Assembly: GCA_964648365.1 (NCBI GenBank)
Contig: CAZYLK010000116.1
Span: forward strand, 1-19,197
Origin: SURF-32 sp964648365
GTDB lineage: Bacteria; Planctomycetota; Phycisphaerae; UBA1845
DNA: 19,197 nt
Direction: 5' to 3'
Numbering within the stretch: position 1 is the stretch's first letter; each line of letters starts with the position of its first letter. Below the pieces are notes generated by a model. It worked only from the letters and a program-made list of their open reading frames with translations, made no database searches and was not told the DNA's origin. This document shows positions 7,530 to 15,700 of the stretch, piece after piece. A program made the translations under genes and the position numbers.

Positions 7530-7856
7530 TCATGCATCGAGAACGTGCTCCGCCAATCCCGCGACCAGCAGGTCCACGATCACAGCGGTGTCGAAATCGA
7601 CAGGGTACACGAGCCACTCGCGGTCGAAGTCGGCAACCACCGCCCCATCGGCGTCGCGCTTCAACCACAGCTTCGCGATCCGCCCGTCGCCCAGTTCCCA
7701 TTCGGGCATGTCCGCGTGGTCGCGGAAGGTCAGCGCCTGGAACCGGTGGCCCGCGATCGTGCCGTCTACCCACAACCCGTTGGCGCTTTCGCGCGGGCTG
7801 ACCCGCGTGATCTTCAGCGTTTCCAACATGCCTTCGCCGTTCGTCGCGTCTGTCAT
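7530..7856 (-). CDS. Small phage-type protein, 108 residues (DUF7678-like?)
   Basis: Starts MTDATNGEGMLETLKITRV. The core (GTIAGHRFQALTF, then GDGRIAKLWLKR) resembles a family of small phage proteins with a G-x-I-x-G-x-x-F-x-A motif followed by a G-R-I-x-K-L pattern, which I recall as DUF7678; this match is tentative. GAGGAG eight bases before the ATG fixes the start, although the frame is open to 8270. An in-frame ATG at 7940 would add a hydrophobic stretch (MALSFFAAVGFMVLYADG) but has no ribosome binding site. It is first in the minus-strand block, and an inverted repeat lies 20 bases upstream. Confidence 0.7.
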   Translation of the reverse strand: MTDATNGEGMLETLKITRVSPRESANGLWVDGTIAGHRFQALTFRDHADMPEWELGDGRIAKLWLKRDADGAVVADFDREWLVYPVDFDTAVIVDLLVAGLAEHVLDA

Positions 7857-7876
7857 CGTCGTGCTCCTCGTCTCGC

Positions 7877-7896
7877 GTACGCCACCGTCGGCGTAC
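7877..7896 (-). promoter_or_regulatory. Inverted repeat GTACGCC/GGCGTAC upstream of minus block
   Basis: GTACGCC (7877-7883) and GGCGTAC (7890-7896) flank six bases, 20 bases before the first minus-strand start and outside its ribosome binding site. It could be an operator or a leader hairpin for the three-gene block. Confidence 0.35.
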
Positions 7897-8018
7897 AACA
7901 CCATGAAGCCGACCGCCGCGAAGAAGCTCAAGGCCATTCCGCCCGAATTCAGCCTTTTTTTCAGGGAATTCTCGCCTGCCCTCTCGGGGCGGGGCACACA
8001 TTGAAGTGAGGTAGGAAC

Positions 8019-8267
8019 ATGTCCACCGGTGCCGAATCGTCGTGCTCGAAAAGCAGCAGCCCCCCGCCCGTGCGGCAGCCCCCCCCGCGTGGCCGACGCT
8101 CCGGGCCGCGTCTGCGAACCGTCACGGTCACGCGGCCGCGATGCCCGATTTGCGATTGCGTCCGACTGCGGAAGTACCGATCCGTAAGCGACCAGGGCGA
8201 CGGCACCGCGCTGTGGTGGGTGAAGTGCGCGGAGTGCGAAGCGCGGTTCCGCGTGCTGCTGGAGTAG
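8019..8267 (+). CDS. Small zinc-ribbon protein
   Basis: An 82-residue protein. The N-terminal 40 residues are Ser/Pro/Arg-rich; the C-terminal half is a zinc ribbon with RCPIC (Cys42, Cys45) and KCAEC (Cys70, Cys73) around KYRSVSDQGDGTALWW. This arrangement is common in short phage-encoded nucleic-acid-binding proteins. GAGGTAGGAAC directly before the ATG is a good binding site. It is transcribed divergently from the minus-strand block with a 162-base shared upstream region. Its partner is not known. Confidence 0.75.
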   Translation: MSTGAESSCSKSSSPPPVRQPPPRGRRSGPRLRTVTVTRPRCPICDCVRLRKYRSVSDQGDGTALWWVKCAECEARFRVLLE

Positions 8268-8606
8268 CAACGCAACCGCTCACGCCATCGCGTCCCGTTT
8301 GCGCGTTCCGCGATCGCGCTGGCATCGTGCGAGCCGGCCCGGTAGCGTGATGGCGCTGCCGGCGGGGCCGCATCCTACCTTTGCCCTTACAGCGACCTCG
8401 TCGGCGGCACTTCTCATCTATCGGCAATCGCGTTCGTGCAATCGCAATCACCGCCGCAATGATGGGGAGAGCGACGCAGTCTCGCACGGGCTGCGAGTGA
8501 CTTCGACCCGGCGTTCCAGCCGATGGAATCACGCATCCTATGACCGTGCTACGATGTCTCTGGCGTCCGGTCCGTCCACCGCCGCCCGCCGCACAGAGGA
8601 CATCCG
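8268..8606 (+). other. 339-base gap without a convincing gene
   Basis: Only GC-rich shadow ORFs are present. The sole signal noted is a TGCTACGAT box at 8547-8555 (separate entry). No terminator-like hairpin with a T-run follows the zinc-ribbon gene. Confidence 0.6.
8547..8555 (+). promoter_or_regulatory. Extended -10-like box TGCTACGAT
   Basis: TG-n-TACGAT fits an extended -10 element 52 bases before the start of the first DUF5681 gene. No clear -35 is seen. Similar GCTAnnAT boxes precede three other genes in the window. Confidence 0.3.
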
Positions 8607-9098
8607 ATGAGTGACGACGGAAGCACCGGACAGACCAAGGAGGGCAAGCTGCTGGGCGGCGTGACCGGCAAGGGCTTCATGCCCGGCCAGTCGGGCAATC
8701 CCAAGGGCCGACCGCGCGGCAGCGGCATTACCGACCGCCTGCGTGCCATCGTCGAAGCCGACGGCGGCAAGCTCAGGGAGATCCTCGTCAAGGTGGGCCT
8801 GAGAGCGGCGGCGGACGGTGACTTCCGCTTCTGGAAGGAAATCTACGACCGCCTGGACGGCCCGCTGAAGCAGCAGCTGGACGTGGAGCAGTACAGCACC
8901 ATGTTCATCGCGATCTTCCCAGCAGAGCCGCCGCCCAACTGGCACGAGGAGATACGCGAGTTGATCGGATACCAGCCGGGCGATCCGCTGCTGCCAGGCG
9001 ACTCGGAGAAGTACATGCGTGCGATCCAGAATCGATCGCGCGATCGGGACACAACGGGGGACGAGGACGCGAGTGCCGTTTCGAGCGCGACGCCGTAA
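8607..9098 (+). CDS. DUF5681 protein, terminase-associated
   Basis: A 163-residue protein with the DUF5681 signature FMPGQSGNPKGRPRGSG at 24-40. The rest is helical (ITDRLRAIVEADGGKL, FRFWKEIYDRLDGP), then a Pro-rich stretch and a charged tail. DUF5681 proteins are commonly found just upstream of phage large terminases and are treated as possible small-terminase or packaging-adaptor proteins; direct function is not established. GAGG lies ten bases before the ATG. The gene is followed by a second, different DUF5681 gene and then the large terminase, so the three probably form one packaging module. Confidence 0.8.
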   Translation: MSDDGSTGQTKEGKLLGGVTGKGFMPGQSGNPKGRPRGSGITDRLRAIVEADGGKLREILVKVGLRAAADGDFRFWKEIYDRLDGPLKQQLDVEQYSTMFIAIFPAEPPPNWHEEIRELIGYQPGDPLLPGDSEKYMRAIQNRSRDRDTTGDEDASAVSSATP

Positions 9099-9224
9099 CG
9101 CGACGGCTCTTCGGGAACAAGGCGCTTACAACCCCGCTTCCGCATGATGGAACGATTCGCGTACAGCCCCGCGTGGATGGGAATTGCCGCCGCAGCCGGC
9201 GCCAGGGAGACCATTTGAGCAGCC

Positions 9225-9788
9225 ATGTCCGCCGATCACGACAACGCAGACGCCGCCAAGCGCGTGCTCGCGGAGGCCGTCGATGATGACGGCGGCGCCG
9301 AACGTGCGCCGTGGCTCACCCCCTACCGGTGGAAGCCGGGCCAGAGCGGCAACCCCGCCGGCCGGCCGCGCGAGTCGGGTTCGTTGGCGGCGGCGCTGCG
9401 TCGCGTGGGAATCCGCCCCGCCAAAACCCGTGCAGAACTGACCAAGCTCGCCGAGCAACTGGGACTGGACCCCGAGGAGACGCAGAACATCGACGTGATC
9501 GCCGGGCTGATCTACGACGGCATCACGCAGCTGCTGATCCGCACCGTCAAAGGCAGCGCCACCGCCGGCGACAAGCTCGTGGGGCTGCTCCAGATCCTGT
9601 CGAAGGCGCTCGACGGGGACGAACGACGCATCACCTTCAACGGGCCGGGTGAGTTGCAGGATGCGTTGTCGAGCGTCTCGGCAGTGCTGGGCTTCACCGC
9701 CGCAACAACGCCTCGCGAGATGCAGGCCGACGGCACGGACGAGGCCAGCGACAAACCCCCGCCCGGGGCGGAACAAGGCAACCCGTGA
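9225..9788 (+). CDS. Second DUF5681 protein, candidate terminase small subunit
   Basis: A 187-residue protein with RWKPGQSGNPAGRPR at 35-49. Outside that motif it differs from its upstream neighbour. Residues 55-135 are helix-rich (SLAAALRRVGIRPAKTRAEL, IDVIAGLIYDGITQLLIRTV, DKLVGLLQILSKALDG), which fits a DNA-binding and oligomerising small terminase; the function is inferred from position. Its stop overlaps the large-terminase ATG (GTGATGA at 9785), so the two are translationally coupled. GGGAGA is 14 bases before the ATG, rather far. Confidence 0.82.
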   Translation: MSADHDNADAAKRVLAEAVDDDGGAERAPWLTPYRWKPGQSGNPAGRPRESGSLAAALRRVGIRPAKTRAELTKLAEQLGLDPEETQNIDVIAGLIYDGITQLLIRTVKGSATAGDKLVGLLQILSKALDGDERRITFNGPGELQDALSSVSAVLGFTAATTPREMQADGTDEASDKPPPGAEQGNP

Positions 9789-11107
9789 TGATCGCCCGCA
9801 CCGCCAGCCGATCAGTCGCGCCGAGCGGTCTGCGATGGTGGGATCATCAACGCGGCTGGCTTACCGACATGTCCCGGCTTCGCGTCTGCTGCAAGGCTCG
9901 CCAGATCGGCATGTCCACCGTGGTCGCCGCCGAGGCGCTCCACGCGGCCGTCTATGGTGAAACCACTGTGATCGTCTCGGCATCGCAGCGGCAGGCGTCG
10001 GAACTGCTGCGTAAGGCCGTGCATCTGCTGCGGCTGGTCACCGTTGCGGGCGACGGGGCCATCGAGGTCGATCGCCAGTCCGCCGAGGGGATTGAGCTGT
10101 CCACCGGGGGTCGCGTGATCTCCCTGCCCGCCACCGCCGCCACGGTGCAGGGCTACACCGGGCACGTCGTCATCGACGAGGCCGCCTGGATTCCCGACGC
10201 CGACGCCTTGTGGATGGCGATCGTGCCGACGATCTCGACGCGGCCGCAGTACCGCCTCAGCGTCGTCTCCACCCCCGGTCCGCGGGCGGGCATGTTCCAC
10301 AAGCTGTGGACCAACGGCGATCCCGCCTGGTCGCGGCACAAGATCGACATCTACGACGCCCAGCGTGGCGGCGCCCCCCACGATGTCGAAGCATTGCGGG
10401 CGGCGGTGGCGGACGAAGTCACCTGGCGGGCGGCGTACGAATGTCAGTTCGTGGACGAGGCGTACGCACTGCTGCCTTACGATCTGCTGCTCTCCCGCGT
10501 CGACGAGACGCTGCCCTACCGGCTCGATGCGTCATCTCTGTGGGAACGCGGCGGGCTGTACGCCGGGTACGACGTGGGCCGCAAGCATGACCTGTCGGTG
10601 CTGGTCGTCCTGGATCGCTCGCGCGCGGGTCTGAAATGGTGCGGGGCGGTCGAGCTTCGGCAGGCGCCCTTCGCCGAGCAGTTCGCGCTGCTGCGGAGCC
10701 TTCTCCGGGAGCGGGGCATGTGCCGGCTGGCGATCGACCAGAGCGGCCTCGGCATGCAACTGGCGGAGGAACTCGTCCGCGGGTTCGGGCCTCGAGTGGA
10801 GCCGGTCACGATGACGGCCCCGCTCAAGGAGTCGCTGGCGTCGCGCATCCTGGCGGCGTTCCAGCGCGGCGACATCCAGATCCCGAACCACCGGCCGCTC
10901 ATCGACGACCTGCATTCGATCCAGCGGACGATCACGCAGGCGGGCAACATCCGCTACGCCGCCCCCCGCGACGCCGGCGGCCACGCGGACCGGTGGACGG
11001 CGTTGTCCCTGGCGCTGCATGCGGCCGGCCCGGCACCGGTGGAGTTCCAATTCCGCATCGATCCCAACCGGCGGCTCTCGCGACGCGAACAGTGGCTGCG
11101 AATCTGA
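9785..11107 (+). CDS. Phage terminase large subunit (ATPase-nuclease)
   Basis: A 440-residue DNA-packaging motor protein. The ATPase half shows a Walker A variant CKARQIGMST (36-45), Walker B HVVIDEAAW (127-135) and coupling motif VVSTPG (160-165). The RNase-H-like nuclease half shows the metal-binding aspartates Asp263 in GYDVGRKHDLS, Asp318 in LAIDQSG and Asp402 in GHADRWTAL. All expected motifs are present, so it looks complete and potentially active. It overlaps the upstream DUF5681 gene. What is missing is the usual follow-on: no portal, protease or capsid gene comes next; instead short tandem repeats and a recombinase gene follow. Confidence 0.93.
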   Translation: MMIARTASRSVAPSGLRWWDHQRGWLTDMSRLRVCCKARQIGMSTVVAAEALHAAVYGETTVIVSASQRQASELLRKAVHLLRLVTVAGDGAIEVDRQSAEGIELSTGGRVISLPATAATVQGYTGHVVIDEAAWIPDADALWMAIVPTISTRPQYRLSVVSTPGPRAGMFHKLWTNGDPAWSRHKIDIYDAQRGGAPHDVEALRAAVADEVTWRAAYECQFVDEAYALLPYDLLLSRVDETLPYRLDASSLWERGGLYAGYDVGRKHDLSVLVVLDRSRAGLKWCGAVELRQAPFAEQFALLRSLLRERGMCRLAIDQSGLGMQLAEELVRGFGPRVEPVTMTAPLKESLASRILAAFQRGDIQIPNHRPLIDDLHSIQRTITQAGNIRYAAPRDAGGHADRWTALSLALHAAGPAPVEFQFRIDPNRRLSRREQWLRI

Positions 11108-11131
11108 CCGGTGGCCCGGTGGCCCGGTAGC
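11108..11131 (+). repeat. Three 8-bp tandem repeats right after terminase stop
   Basis: CCGGTGGC, CCGGTGGC and CCGGTAGC follow one another directly after the TGA. They may mark a rearrangement junction where downstream phage genes were lost, or be simple slippage repeats. Confidence 0.7.
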
Positions 11132-11156
11132 CCCGCCCGGGAACGACCCCAATTAT

Positions 11157-11165
11157 TGCTATAAG
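11157..11165 (+). promoter_or_regulatory. TGCTATAAG -10-like box before second recombinase
   Basis: TTGCTATAAG lies within the short inverted repeat ATTGC/GCAAT, about 120 bases before the recombinase start. It shares the GCTA core with boxes at 8547, 12068 and 18503. No -35 was recognised. Confidence 0.25.
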
Positions 11166-11222
11166 GGCAATATCCGCAACGGTTTACGCCCTTGGCTCCG
11201 GGGGGCGGTTGAGGTACCCACT

Positions 11223-11253
11223 GAGCTACGCTTTGTCTGTAGAGGCGTAGCTC
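11223..11253 (+). promoter_or_regulatory. Perfect 9-bp hairpin in recombinase leader
   Basis: GAGCTACGC (11223-11231) pairs with GCGTAGCTC (11245-11253) around 13 bases, 29 bases before the chosen start. It could be a leader hairpin or a recombination-site palindrome. Confidence 0.4.
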
Positions 11254-11281
11254 GACGATGCGAAAAGGAGCCGACGGAGTG

Positions 11282-11992
11282 ATGAGAACGACGACGAATC
11301 GAGGTAACGGGCTGGGCGTGGCAATATCCCCGCGGGTGGACGGGACCGCCACGGATGATGAGGGCTCGCGTGCCCGCCCGCCGAGGGGACGACGGCGTTC
11401 GCGACCGCGCCGACGCCTTCCCCCCGAGGTGCTCACCGACACGGAGGTGGCCGCGCTCATGAACGCGTGCGGCCGATACTCGCCAACGGGTCTCCGCACG
11501 CGGGCGCTGATCGCTTTGCTCTACCGAACAGGCCTGCGGATCAACGAGGCGCTCTCGCTCTACCCCAAAGACCTTGACCTGCCCGGCGGATGCATTCGCG
11601 TGCTCAACGGCAAGGGCGGGCACTCGCGGACGGTTGGGATCGACCCAGGGGCGGCCGCCATCATCGAGCGATGGCTGGAGGTCCGCGCCCGCCTCGGCCT
11701 GGGCCGCCGCCACCCCGTTTTCTGCACGCTGGCGGGCAACCCGGTGGGTGACGCCTACATCCGCGTCCTGCTCAAACGCCTGGCCCGCCGCGCCGGCATC
11801 GACAAGCGCGTCCACGCCCACGGCCTCCGCCACACCCACGCCGCCCAACTCCGGGTCGAGGGCGTCGACATCGCCATCATCTCCCGCCAACTCGGCCACG
11901 GCAGCATCACCACCACGGTGCGATACCTCGACCACATCGCGCCGACGGCGGTCATCGAGGCCATGCGGAAGCGGATGTGGGGGCTGGCGTAG
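11282..11992 (+). CDS. Short tyrosine recombinase, catalytic domain only
   Basis: A 236-residue recombinase. After an Arg/Pro-rich N-terminus (RPPRGRRRSRPRRRLPP) the catalytic domain begins with LTDTEVAALM. Catalytic residues are Arg86 in TGLRINEAL, Lys111 in GKGGHSRTV, HGLR at 180-183, His206 in LGHGS and Tyr215 in VRYLDH, all intact. The usual N-terminal core-binding domain of about 90 residues is absent, so the protein is shorter than XerC/D. Its target is unknown; it could serve a second element or be a small resident recombinase. AAAAGGAG lies 11 bases before ATG 11282; ATG 11258 in the same frame would add eight residues. It is not closely similar to the first integrase. Confidence 0.85.
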   Translation: MRTTTNRGNGLGVAISPRVDGTATDDEGSRARPPRGRRRSRPRRRLPPEVLTDTEVAALMNACGRYSPTGLRTRALIALLYRTGLRINEALSLYPKDLDLPGGCIRVLNGKGGHSRTVGIDPGAAAIIERWLEVRARLGLGRRHPVFCTLAGNPVGDAYIRVLLKRLARRAGIDKRVHAHGLRHTHAAQLRVEGVDIAIISRQLGHGSITTTVRYLDHIAPTAVIEAMRKRMWGLA

Positions 11993-12043
11993 GTTGTTTG
12001 CTGCTCGCGTGCTGTATCGCACGGCGTCCCGGAACCGCAGAAC

Positions 12044-12059
12044 GGGGTAACTTCACCCC
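12044..12059 (+). terminator. Weak hairpin after second recombinase
   Basis: GGGGT and ACCCC flank AACTTC, 51 bases after the stop, without a T-run. A weak terminator is possible. Confidence 0.25.
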
Positions 12060-12067
12060 CTCCGATG

Positions 12068-12076
12068 TGCTATCAT
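12068..12076 (+). promoter_or_regulatory. Extended -10-like box TGCTATCAT before sigma gene
   Basis: TG-n-TATCAT sits 43 bases before the sigma-factor start, a normal leader length. No clear -35 is seen, as would be expected for an extended -10 or an alternative-sigma promoter. Confidence 0.35.
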
Positions 12077-12119
12077 GCGTGACGATTTGACCGAATTCGG
12101 ACGTGGGAGTACGAGCACT

Positions 12120-12713
12120 ATGCCATCCTCCGAATCTGTAAGCGACCTCTTGGCACTTGTAGCTAAAGGCGACTCGGCCGCACGAGAGCGGCTCTGGCGG
12201 ACCGTCTACGACGAGCTGCGAAAACTGGCCAAAGGCCAGCTTGCAAGAGAATCCGCCGATGTTGGCGCCCAGGCCACGTCGCTTGTTCAAGGAGCCTACC
12301 TGCGGCTGGCTGCCGGCGATTCCCTGCAGTGGAAGGACCGTCGCCACTTCTTTGGCGCCGCTGCGAACGCGATGCGCCAGATCCTGATCGACGACGCGCG
12401 CCGGCGCAAGCGCCTCAAGCGTGGCGGCGGCATGCAACCCGGACAGCTTTTTGAAACCGCAGCGGTCGGGAGTGTCGATCCTGACCAAATCCTAGCCATC
12501 GAAGAGGCCCTCCAGAAGCTCGAATCCCACGATTCGCGCCGCGCCGAAGTGGTGCGACTGAGGTTCTTCGCAGGCCTGACTATCACCGAGATCGCGCAGG
12601 CTCTGGAGGTGTCTCCGAGGACGGTCGACAATCACTGGCGACTCGCTCGGGCGTGGCTGTACCGGGAGTTGCACGCCGAGGACACGACAGCAACGGGAGG
12701 GCCAAACCTGTGA
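12120..12713 (+). CDS. ECF-type sigma factor (TIGR02999-like)
   Basis: A 197-residue sigma-70-family factor. Region 2 spans about 5-98 (ERLWRTVYDELRKLAKGQLA, LVQGAYLRL, HFFGAAANAMRQILIDDARR) and region 4 about 125-185, with the helix-turn-helix TITEIAQALEVSPRTVDNHW at 154-173. The wording of both regions matches the TIGR02999 group, common in planctomycetes and acidobacteria and often encoded with Ser/Thr kinases. GGGAG is 11 bases before ATG 12120; the frame is open to 12075 but that start lies at the -10-like box. Its TGA overlaps the kinase GTG start. No anti-sigma gene is adjacent, so control by the kinase is the likely mechanism, as shown for EcfP/PknT in Vibrio; here it is inference. 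Confidence 0.92.
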   Translation: MPSSESVSDLLALVAKGDSAARERLWRTVYDELRKLAKGQLARESADVGAQATSLVQGAYLRLAAGDSLQWKDRRHFFGAAANAMRQILIDDARRRKRLKRGGGMQPGQLFETAAVGSVDPDQILAIEEALQKLESHDSRRAEVVRLRFFAGLTITEIAQALEVSPRTVDNHWRLARAWLYRELHAEDTTATGGPNL

Positions 12714-15700
12714 CATCCGATCGATGGGAACGCGCAGCCGAGATCTTCCAAGAGGCACTCGCTTGCGAGGTCTCGGAGCGTCGGCGATACGTCGAACAGG
12801 CGTGCGGCGCCGATGCGGAACTCCGCGAGGAAGTTCAGTCGCTGTTAACGCACGATGCACGCATGGATGACAGCTTCATGCGTCCGCTGGAACTTTCGTG
12901 TGCTACTACAGCGGTCGACAATCCAGACACGGCCCTCCCCGATGCTGCGACCGATGTGGGTCGATTGGAGCGTCGCGAGAGCATCACACCAATCGAGGGC
13001 TACGACATCGTGCGGGAGATCCACCGCGGTGGGCAGGGTGTCGTCTACGAGGCCGTCCAGAAATCGACCATGCGCAAGGTTGCCGTCAAGGTAATGCGAG
13101 AGGGACCGTTTGTCGGTCCGGCGGACAAGGCCCGCTTCGAGCGCGAGGTTCAGGTACTCGGACAACTCCAGCACCCCAATATCGTCACCATCCATGACAG
13201 CGGCCTCACGGCCGGCAGCTACTACTTCGTCATGGACTACATCCACGGCCTGCCTCTCGACGCCTACATGGCCGGCGCTGCGGAGTCGCCGTCGGATGAG
13301 CACGGCAAGGGAAACGGGCGGCGGAGCGGCGGGCCCGGTAAGCCCGAGATTAGAGGCGTCGGTTCCACCGCCGAGTCCTCCACAGAGGGCAAGCCCAGGA
13401 GAAACGCCGAACCGCGTCCCGGACTATCCGTCCGACGTACTTTGGAACTGTTCGCGCAGATTTGCGACGCGGTTAATGCCGCGCACCTGCGCGGAGTCAT
13501 CCACCGTGACCTCAAGCCTGGCAACATCTGCGTTGACGACGGTGGACAGCCGCACGTGCTCGACTTTGGCCTTGCAAAGCTGCCCAGCAGCGAGCAGGAC
13601 GTGCTGGCGATGACCATGACCGGCCAGTTCATCGGGTCGCTGCCGTGGGCATCCCCAGAGCAGGCGGAGGGATCGCCGGGAAAGATCGACGTACGCACCG
13701 ACGTCTACTCGCTGGGTCTGATCCTCTACCACATGCTGACCAAGAGATTCCCGTACGAGGTCGTAGGCAACATGCGCGACGTGCTGGACCGGATCATGCG
13801 CGCCGAGCCGGCACGCCCCAGCGCCACTCGTAGGCAAGTCGACGACGAGGTTGAGACCATCGTCCTCAAGTGCCTGAGCAAAGAACGCGAGCGCCGTTAC
13901 CAGAGCGCGGGAGAACTCGGCCGGGATATCCGTCACTATCTGGACGGCGACCCGATTGAGGCGAAGCGGGATTCGACCCTCTACGTACTACGAAAGCAAA
14001 TGCGACGTTACCGCCTGGCGCTGGTCGTGGCTGCCGCATTCGTCTTTGCCGTCACAGCCGGCTTCGGGACGTCCCTCGCCTTCTGGCGTGAGGCTGTGCA
14101 GGAGGCGAAAAACGCTCAGTTTGCTGAGGCGGAACAACGTCGCGAGCGCGAGCGAGCGGACGAGCAGGCCGAACTTGCAGGAGCTGAAGCCACACGCGCA
14201 ACGAAGGCCCGTGAGAGGGCTGAGGCGATTGTCGACTTCGTCACCAACGCACTGGTTTCGTCAGATCCCAACCAGGGAGGTAGGCAGGGCCTTTTGGTTA
14301 CGGCGGCGATGGAGCAGGCGATCGGAATGCTGGACGCGGGGGAGTTAAGAAACCAGCCCGAAATGGAGGCCGCGCTGTTGCTTACCATTTCCAGAATCCT
14401 CAACGGAAATGCGCGGTCGGAAGATGCACTCCGACTTGCCGAACGAGCGCTGGAAATCAACCGTGTGCTGCACGACGCGGACAATCCCGACGTGGCCCAG
14501 AGTTTGAGCGGCGTAAGCTCGTGCCTGAGTTCCCTTGGCCGATTGGACGAGGCCCTGGTCAACGCACAGGCGGCCTTAGCGATGAGTCAGAGGCTTCATG
14601 CGGGGGATCATCCTGACGTGGCGAAGGGTCTTAACGGCGTGGCCTTTGTGTTGCGGTCCCTAGGTCGGTCCGACGAGGCGCTGCCGGAGTTCGAGGCTGC
14701 CTTGGAAATGCGGCAGCGTTTACACTCGGGTGATCATCTCGACGTGGCGCAGAGCCTGGGGAACCTAGCCTCCTGTCTGGACTCGCTTGGTCGCTCACAT
14801 GAGGCCCTACCCAAGATCGAAGCCGCATTGGAAATGCAGCAGCGTCTCTACGAGGGGGATCATCCCGACATAGCGAATAGCCTTAACGGCGTTGGCTATT
14901 GCCTGGACTCGTTGGGGCGACCGGCCGATGCATTGCCCAAGTACACGTCTGCTTTAGAAATGTATCAGCGTATGTTTCCGGGAGATCACACCGATGTAGC
15001 AATGTGCCTGAACAACGTGGGCTCTTGCCTTGAATCGCTGGGTTTTCTTGATGAAGCACTGCCCAACTACGAAGCCGCCGTCGAGATGGTAGAGAGACTG
15101 TTCCCAGCGAATCATCCGCAGGTAGCAGTTTGCCTGAACAACTTGGCGGGCTGTCTGGAATCCCTGGGGCGCCCAGACGAGGCACTGCGAAGGTATCGAG
15201 TGGCGTTGCGGATGATGCAGAGTGTCTACGGCGGCGACCATCCCGACGTGGCGATGGCCCTCAATAATATCGCCTACTCCCTGAATTCGATGGGTCGTAA
15301 CGACGAGGCACTGGCTGAATTCGAAGCTGCGTTGGAAATGCGGCAGCGAATTTTTGCTGGCGATCATCCCGACGTCGCGCAGGGACTGAACAACGTCTCA
15401 GCGTGCCTTAGATCTTTGGGGCGCCCAGCTGAGGCGCTGCCTCTGGCTGAAGAAGCTCTGCAGATGTACGAACGATTGTTCGGCGAAGATCATCCTTCAG
15501 TAGCGCAGGGAAATTACGGCTTAGCTGTGTGTCTTCGGTCATTGGATCTGCCGAGTAAGGCGCTGCCTAGATTTGAGGTAGCATTGGACATATTCCGACG
15601 AAACCTACCGGCTGGTCATCTACGCATTCTCTATCCACAGATCGGTAAGGCCGGGACGCTGGCAATGATCGGCCGGTTTGCTGACGCCGAGCGATTGTTG

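Noticed and set aside
7943..7970. AT-rich stretch with a T-run and two GAATTC copies as a terminator
   Set aside because: The arms beyond GAATTC do not pair well and no gene ends nearby on the relevant strand.
6421..8004. 527-residue plus-strand ORF whose ATG overlaps the methylase stop
   Set aside because: It is antisense to three minus-strand genes with strong binding sites and, for one, a recognisable HARE-HTH domain. Its product is Arg/Pro/Gly-rich as expected of a shadow frame.
9144..9218. 24-codon ORF (MMERFAYSPAWMGI...) between the DUF5681 genes
   Set aside because: Protein-like composition, but no ribosome binding site and too short to support without conservation.
11217..11230. Minus-strand sequence CGTAGCTCAGTGGG resembling a tRNA 5' end and D arm
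   Set aside because: It matches the start of the tRNA-Ala apart from one missing base, but no anticodon or T arm follows, and it doubles as one arm of a hairpin. Probably chance or a tiny relic.
12520..12530. CGAATCCC match to the tRNA T arm as a possible second attachment site
   Set aside because: Only eight bases and inside the sigma-factor coding sequence.
12296..12631. Minus-strand ORF over the sigma-factor gene
   Set aside because: Shadow of a confidently identified gene.
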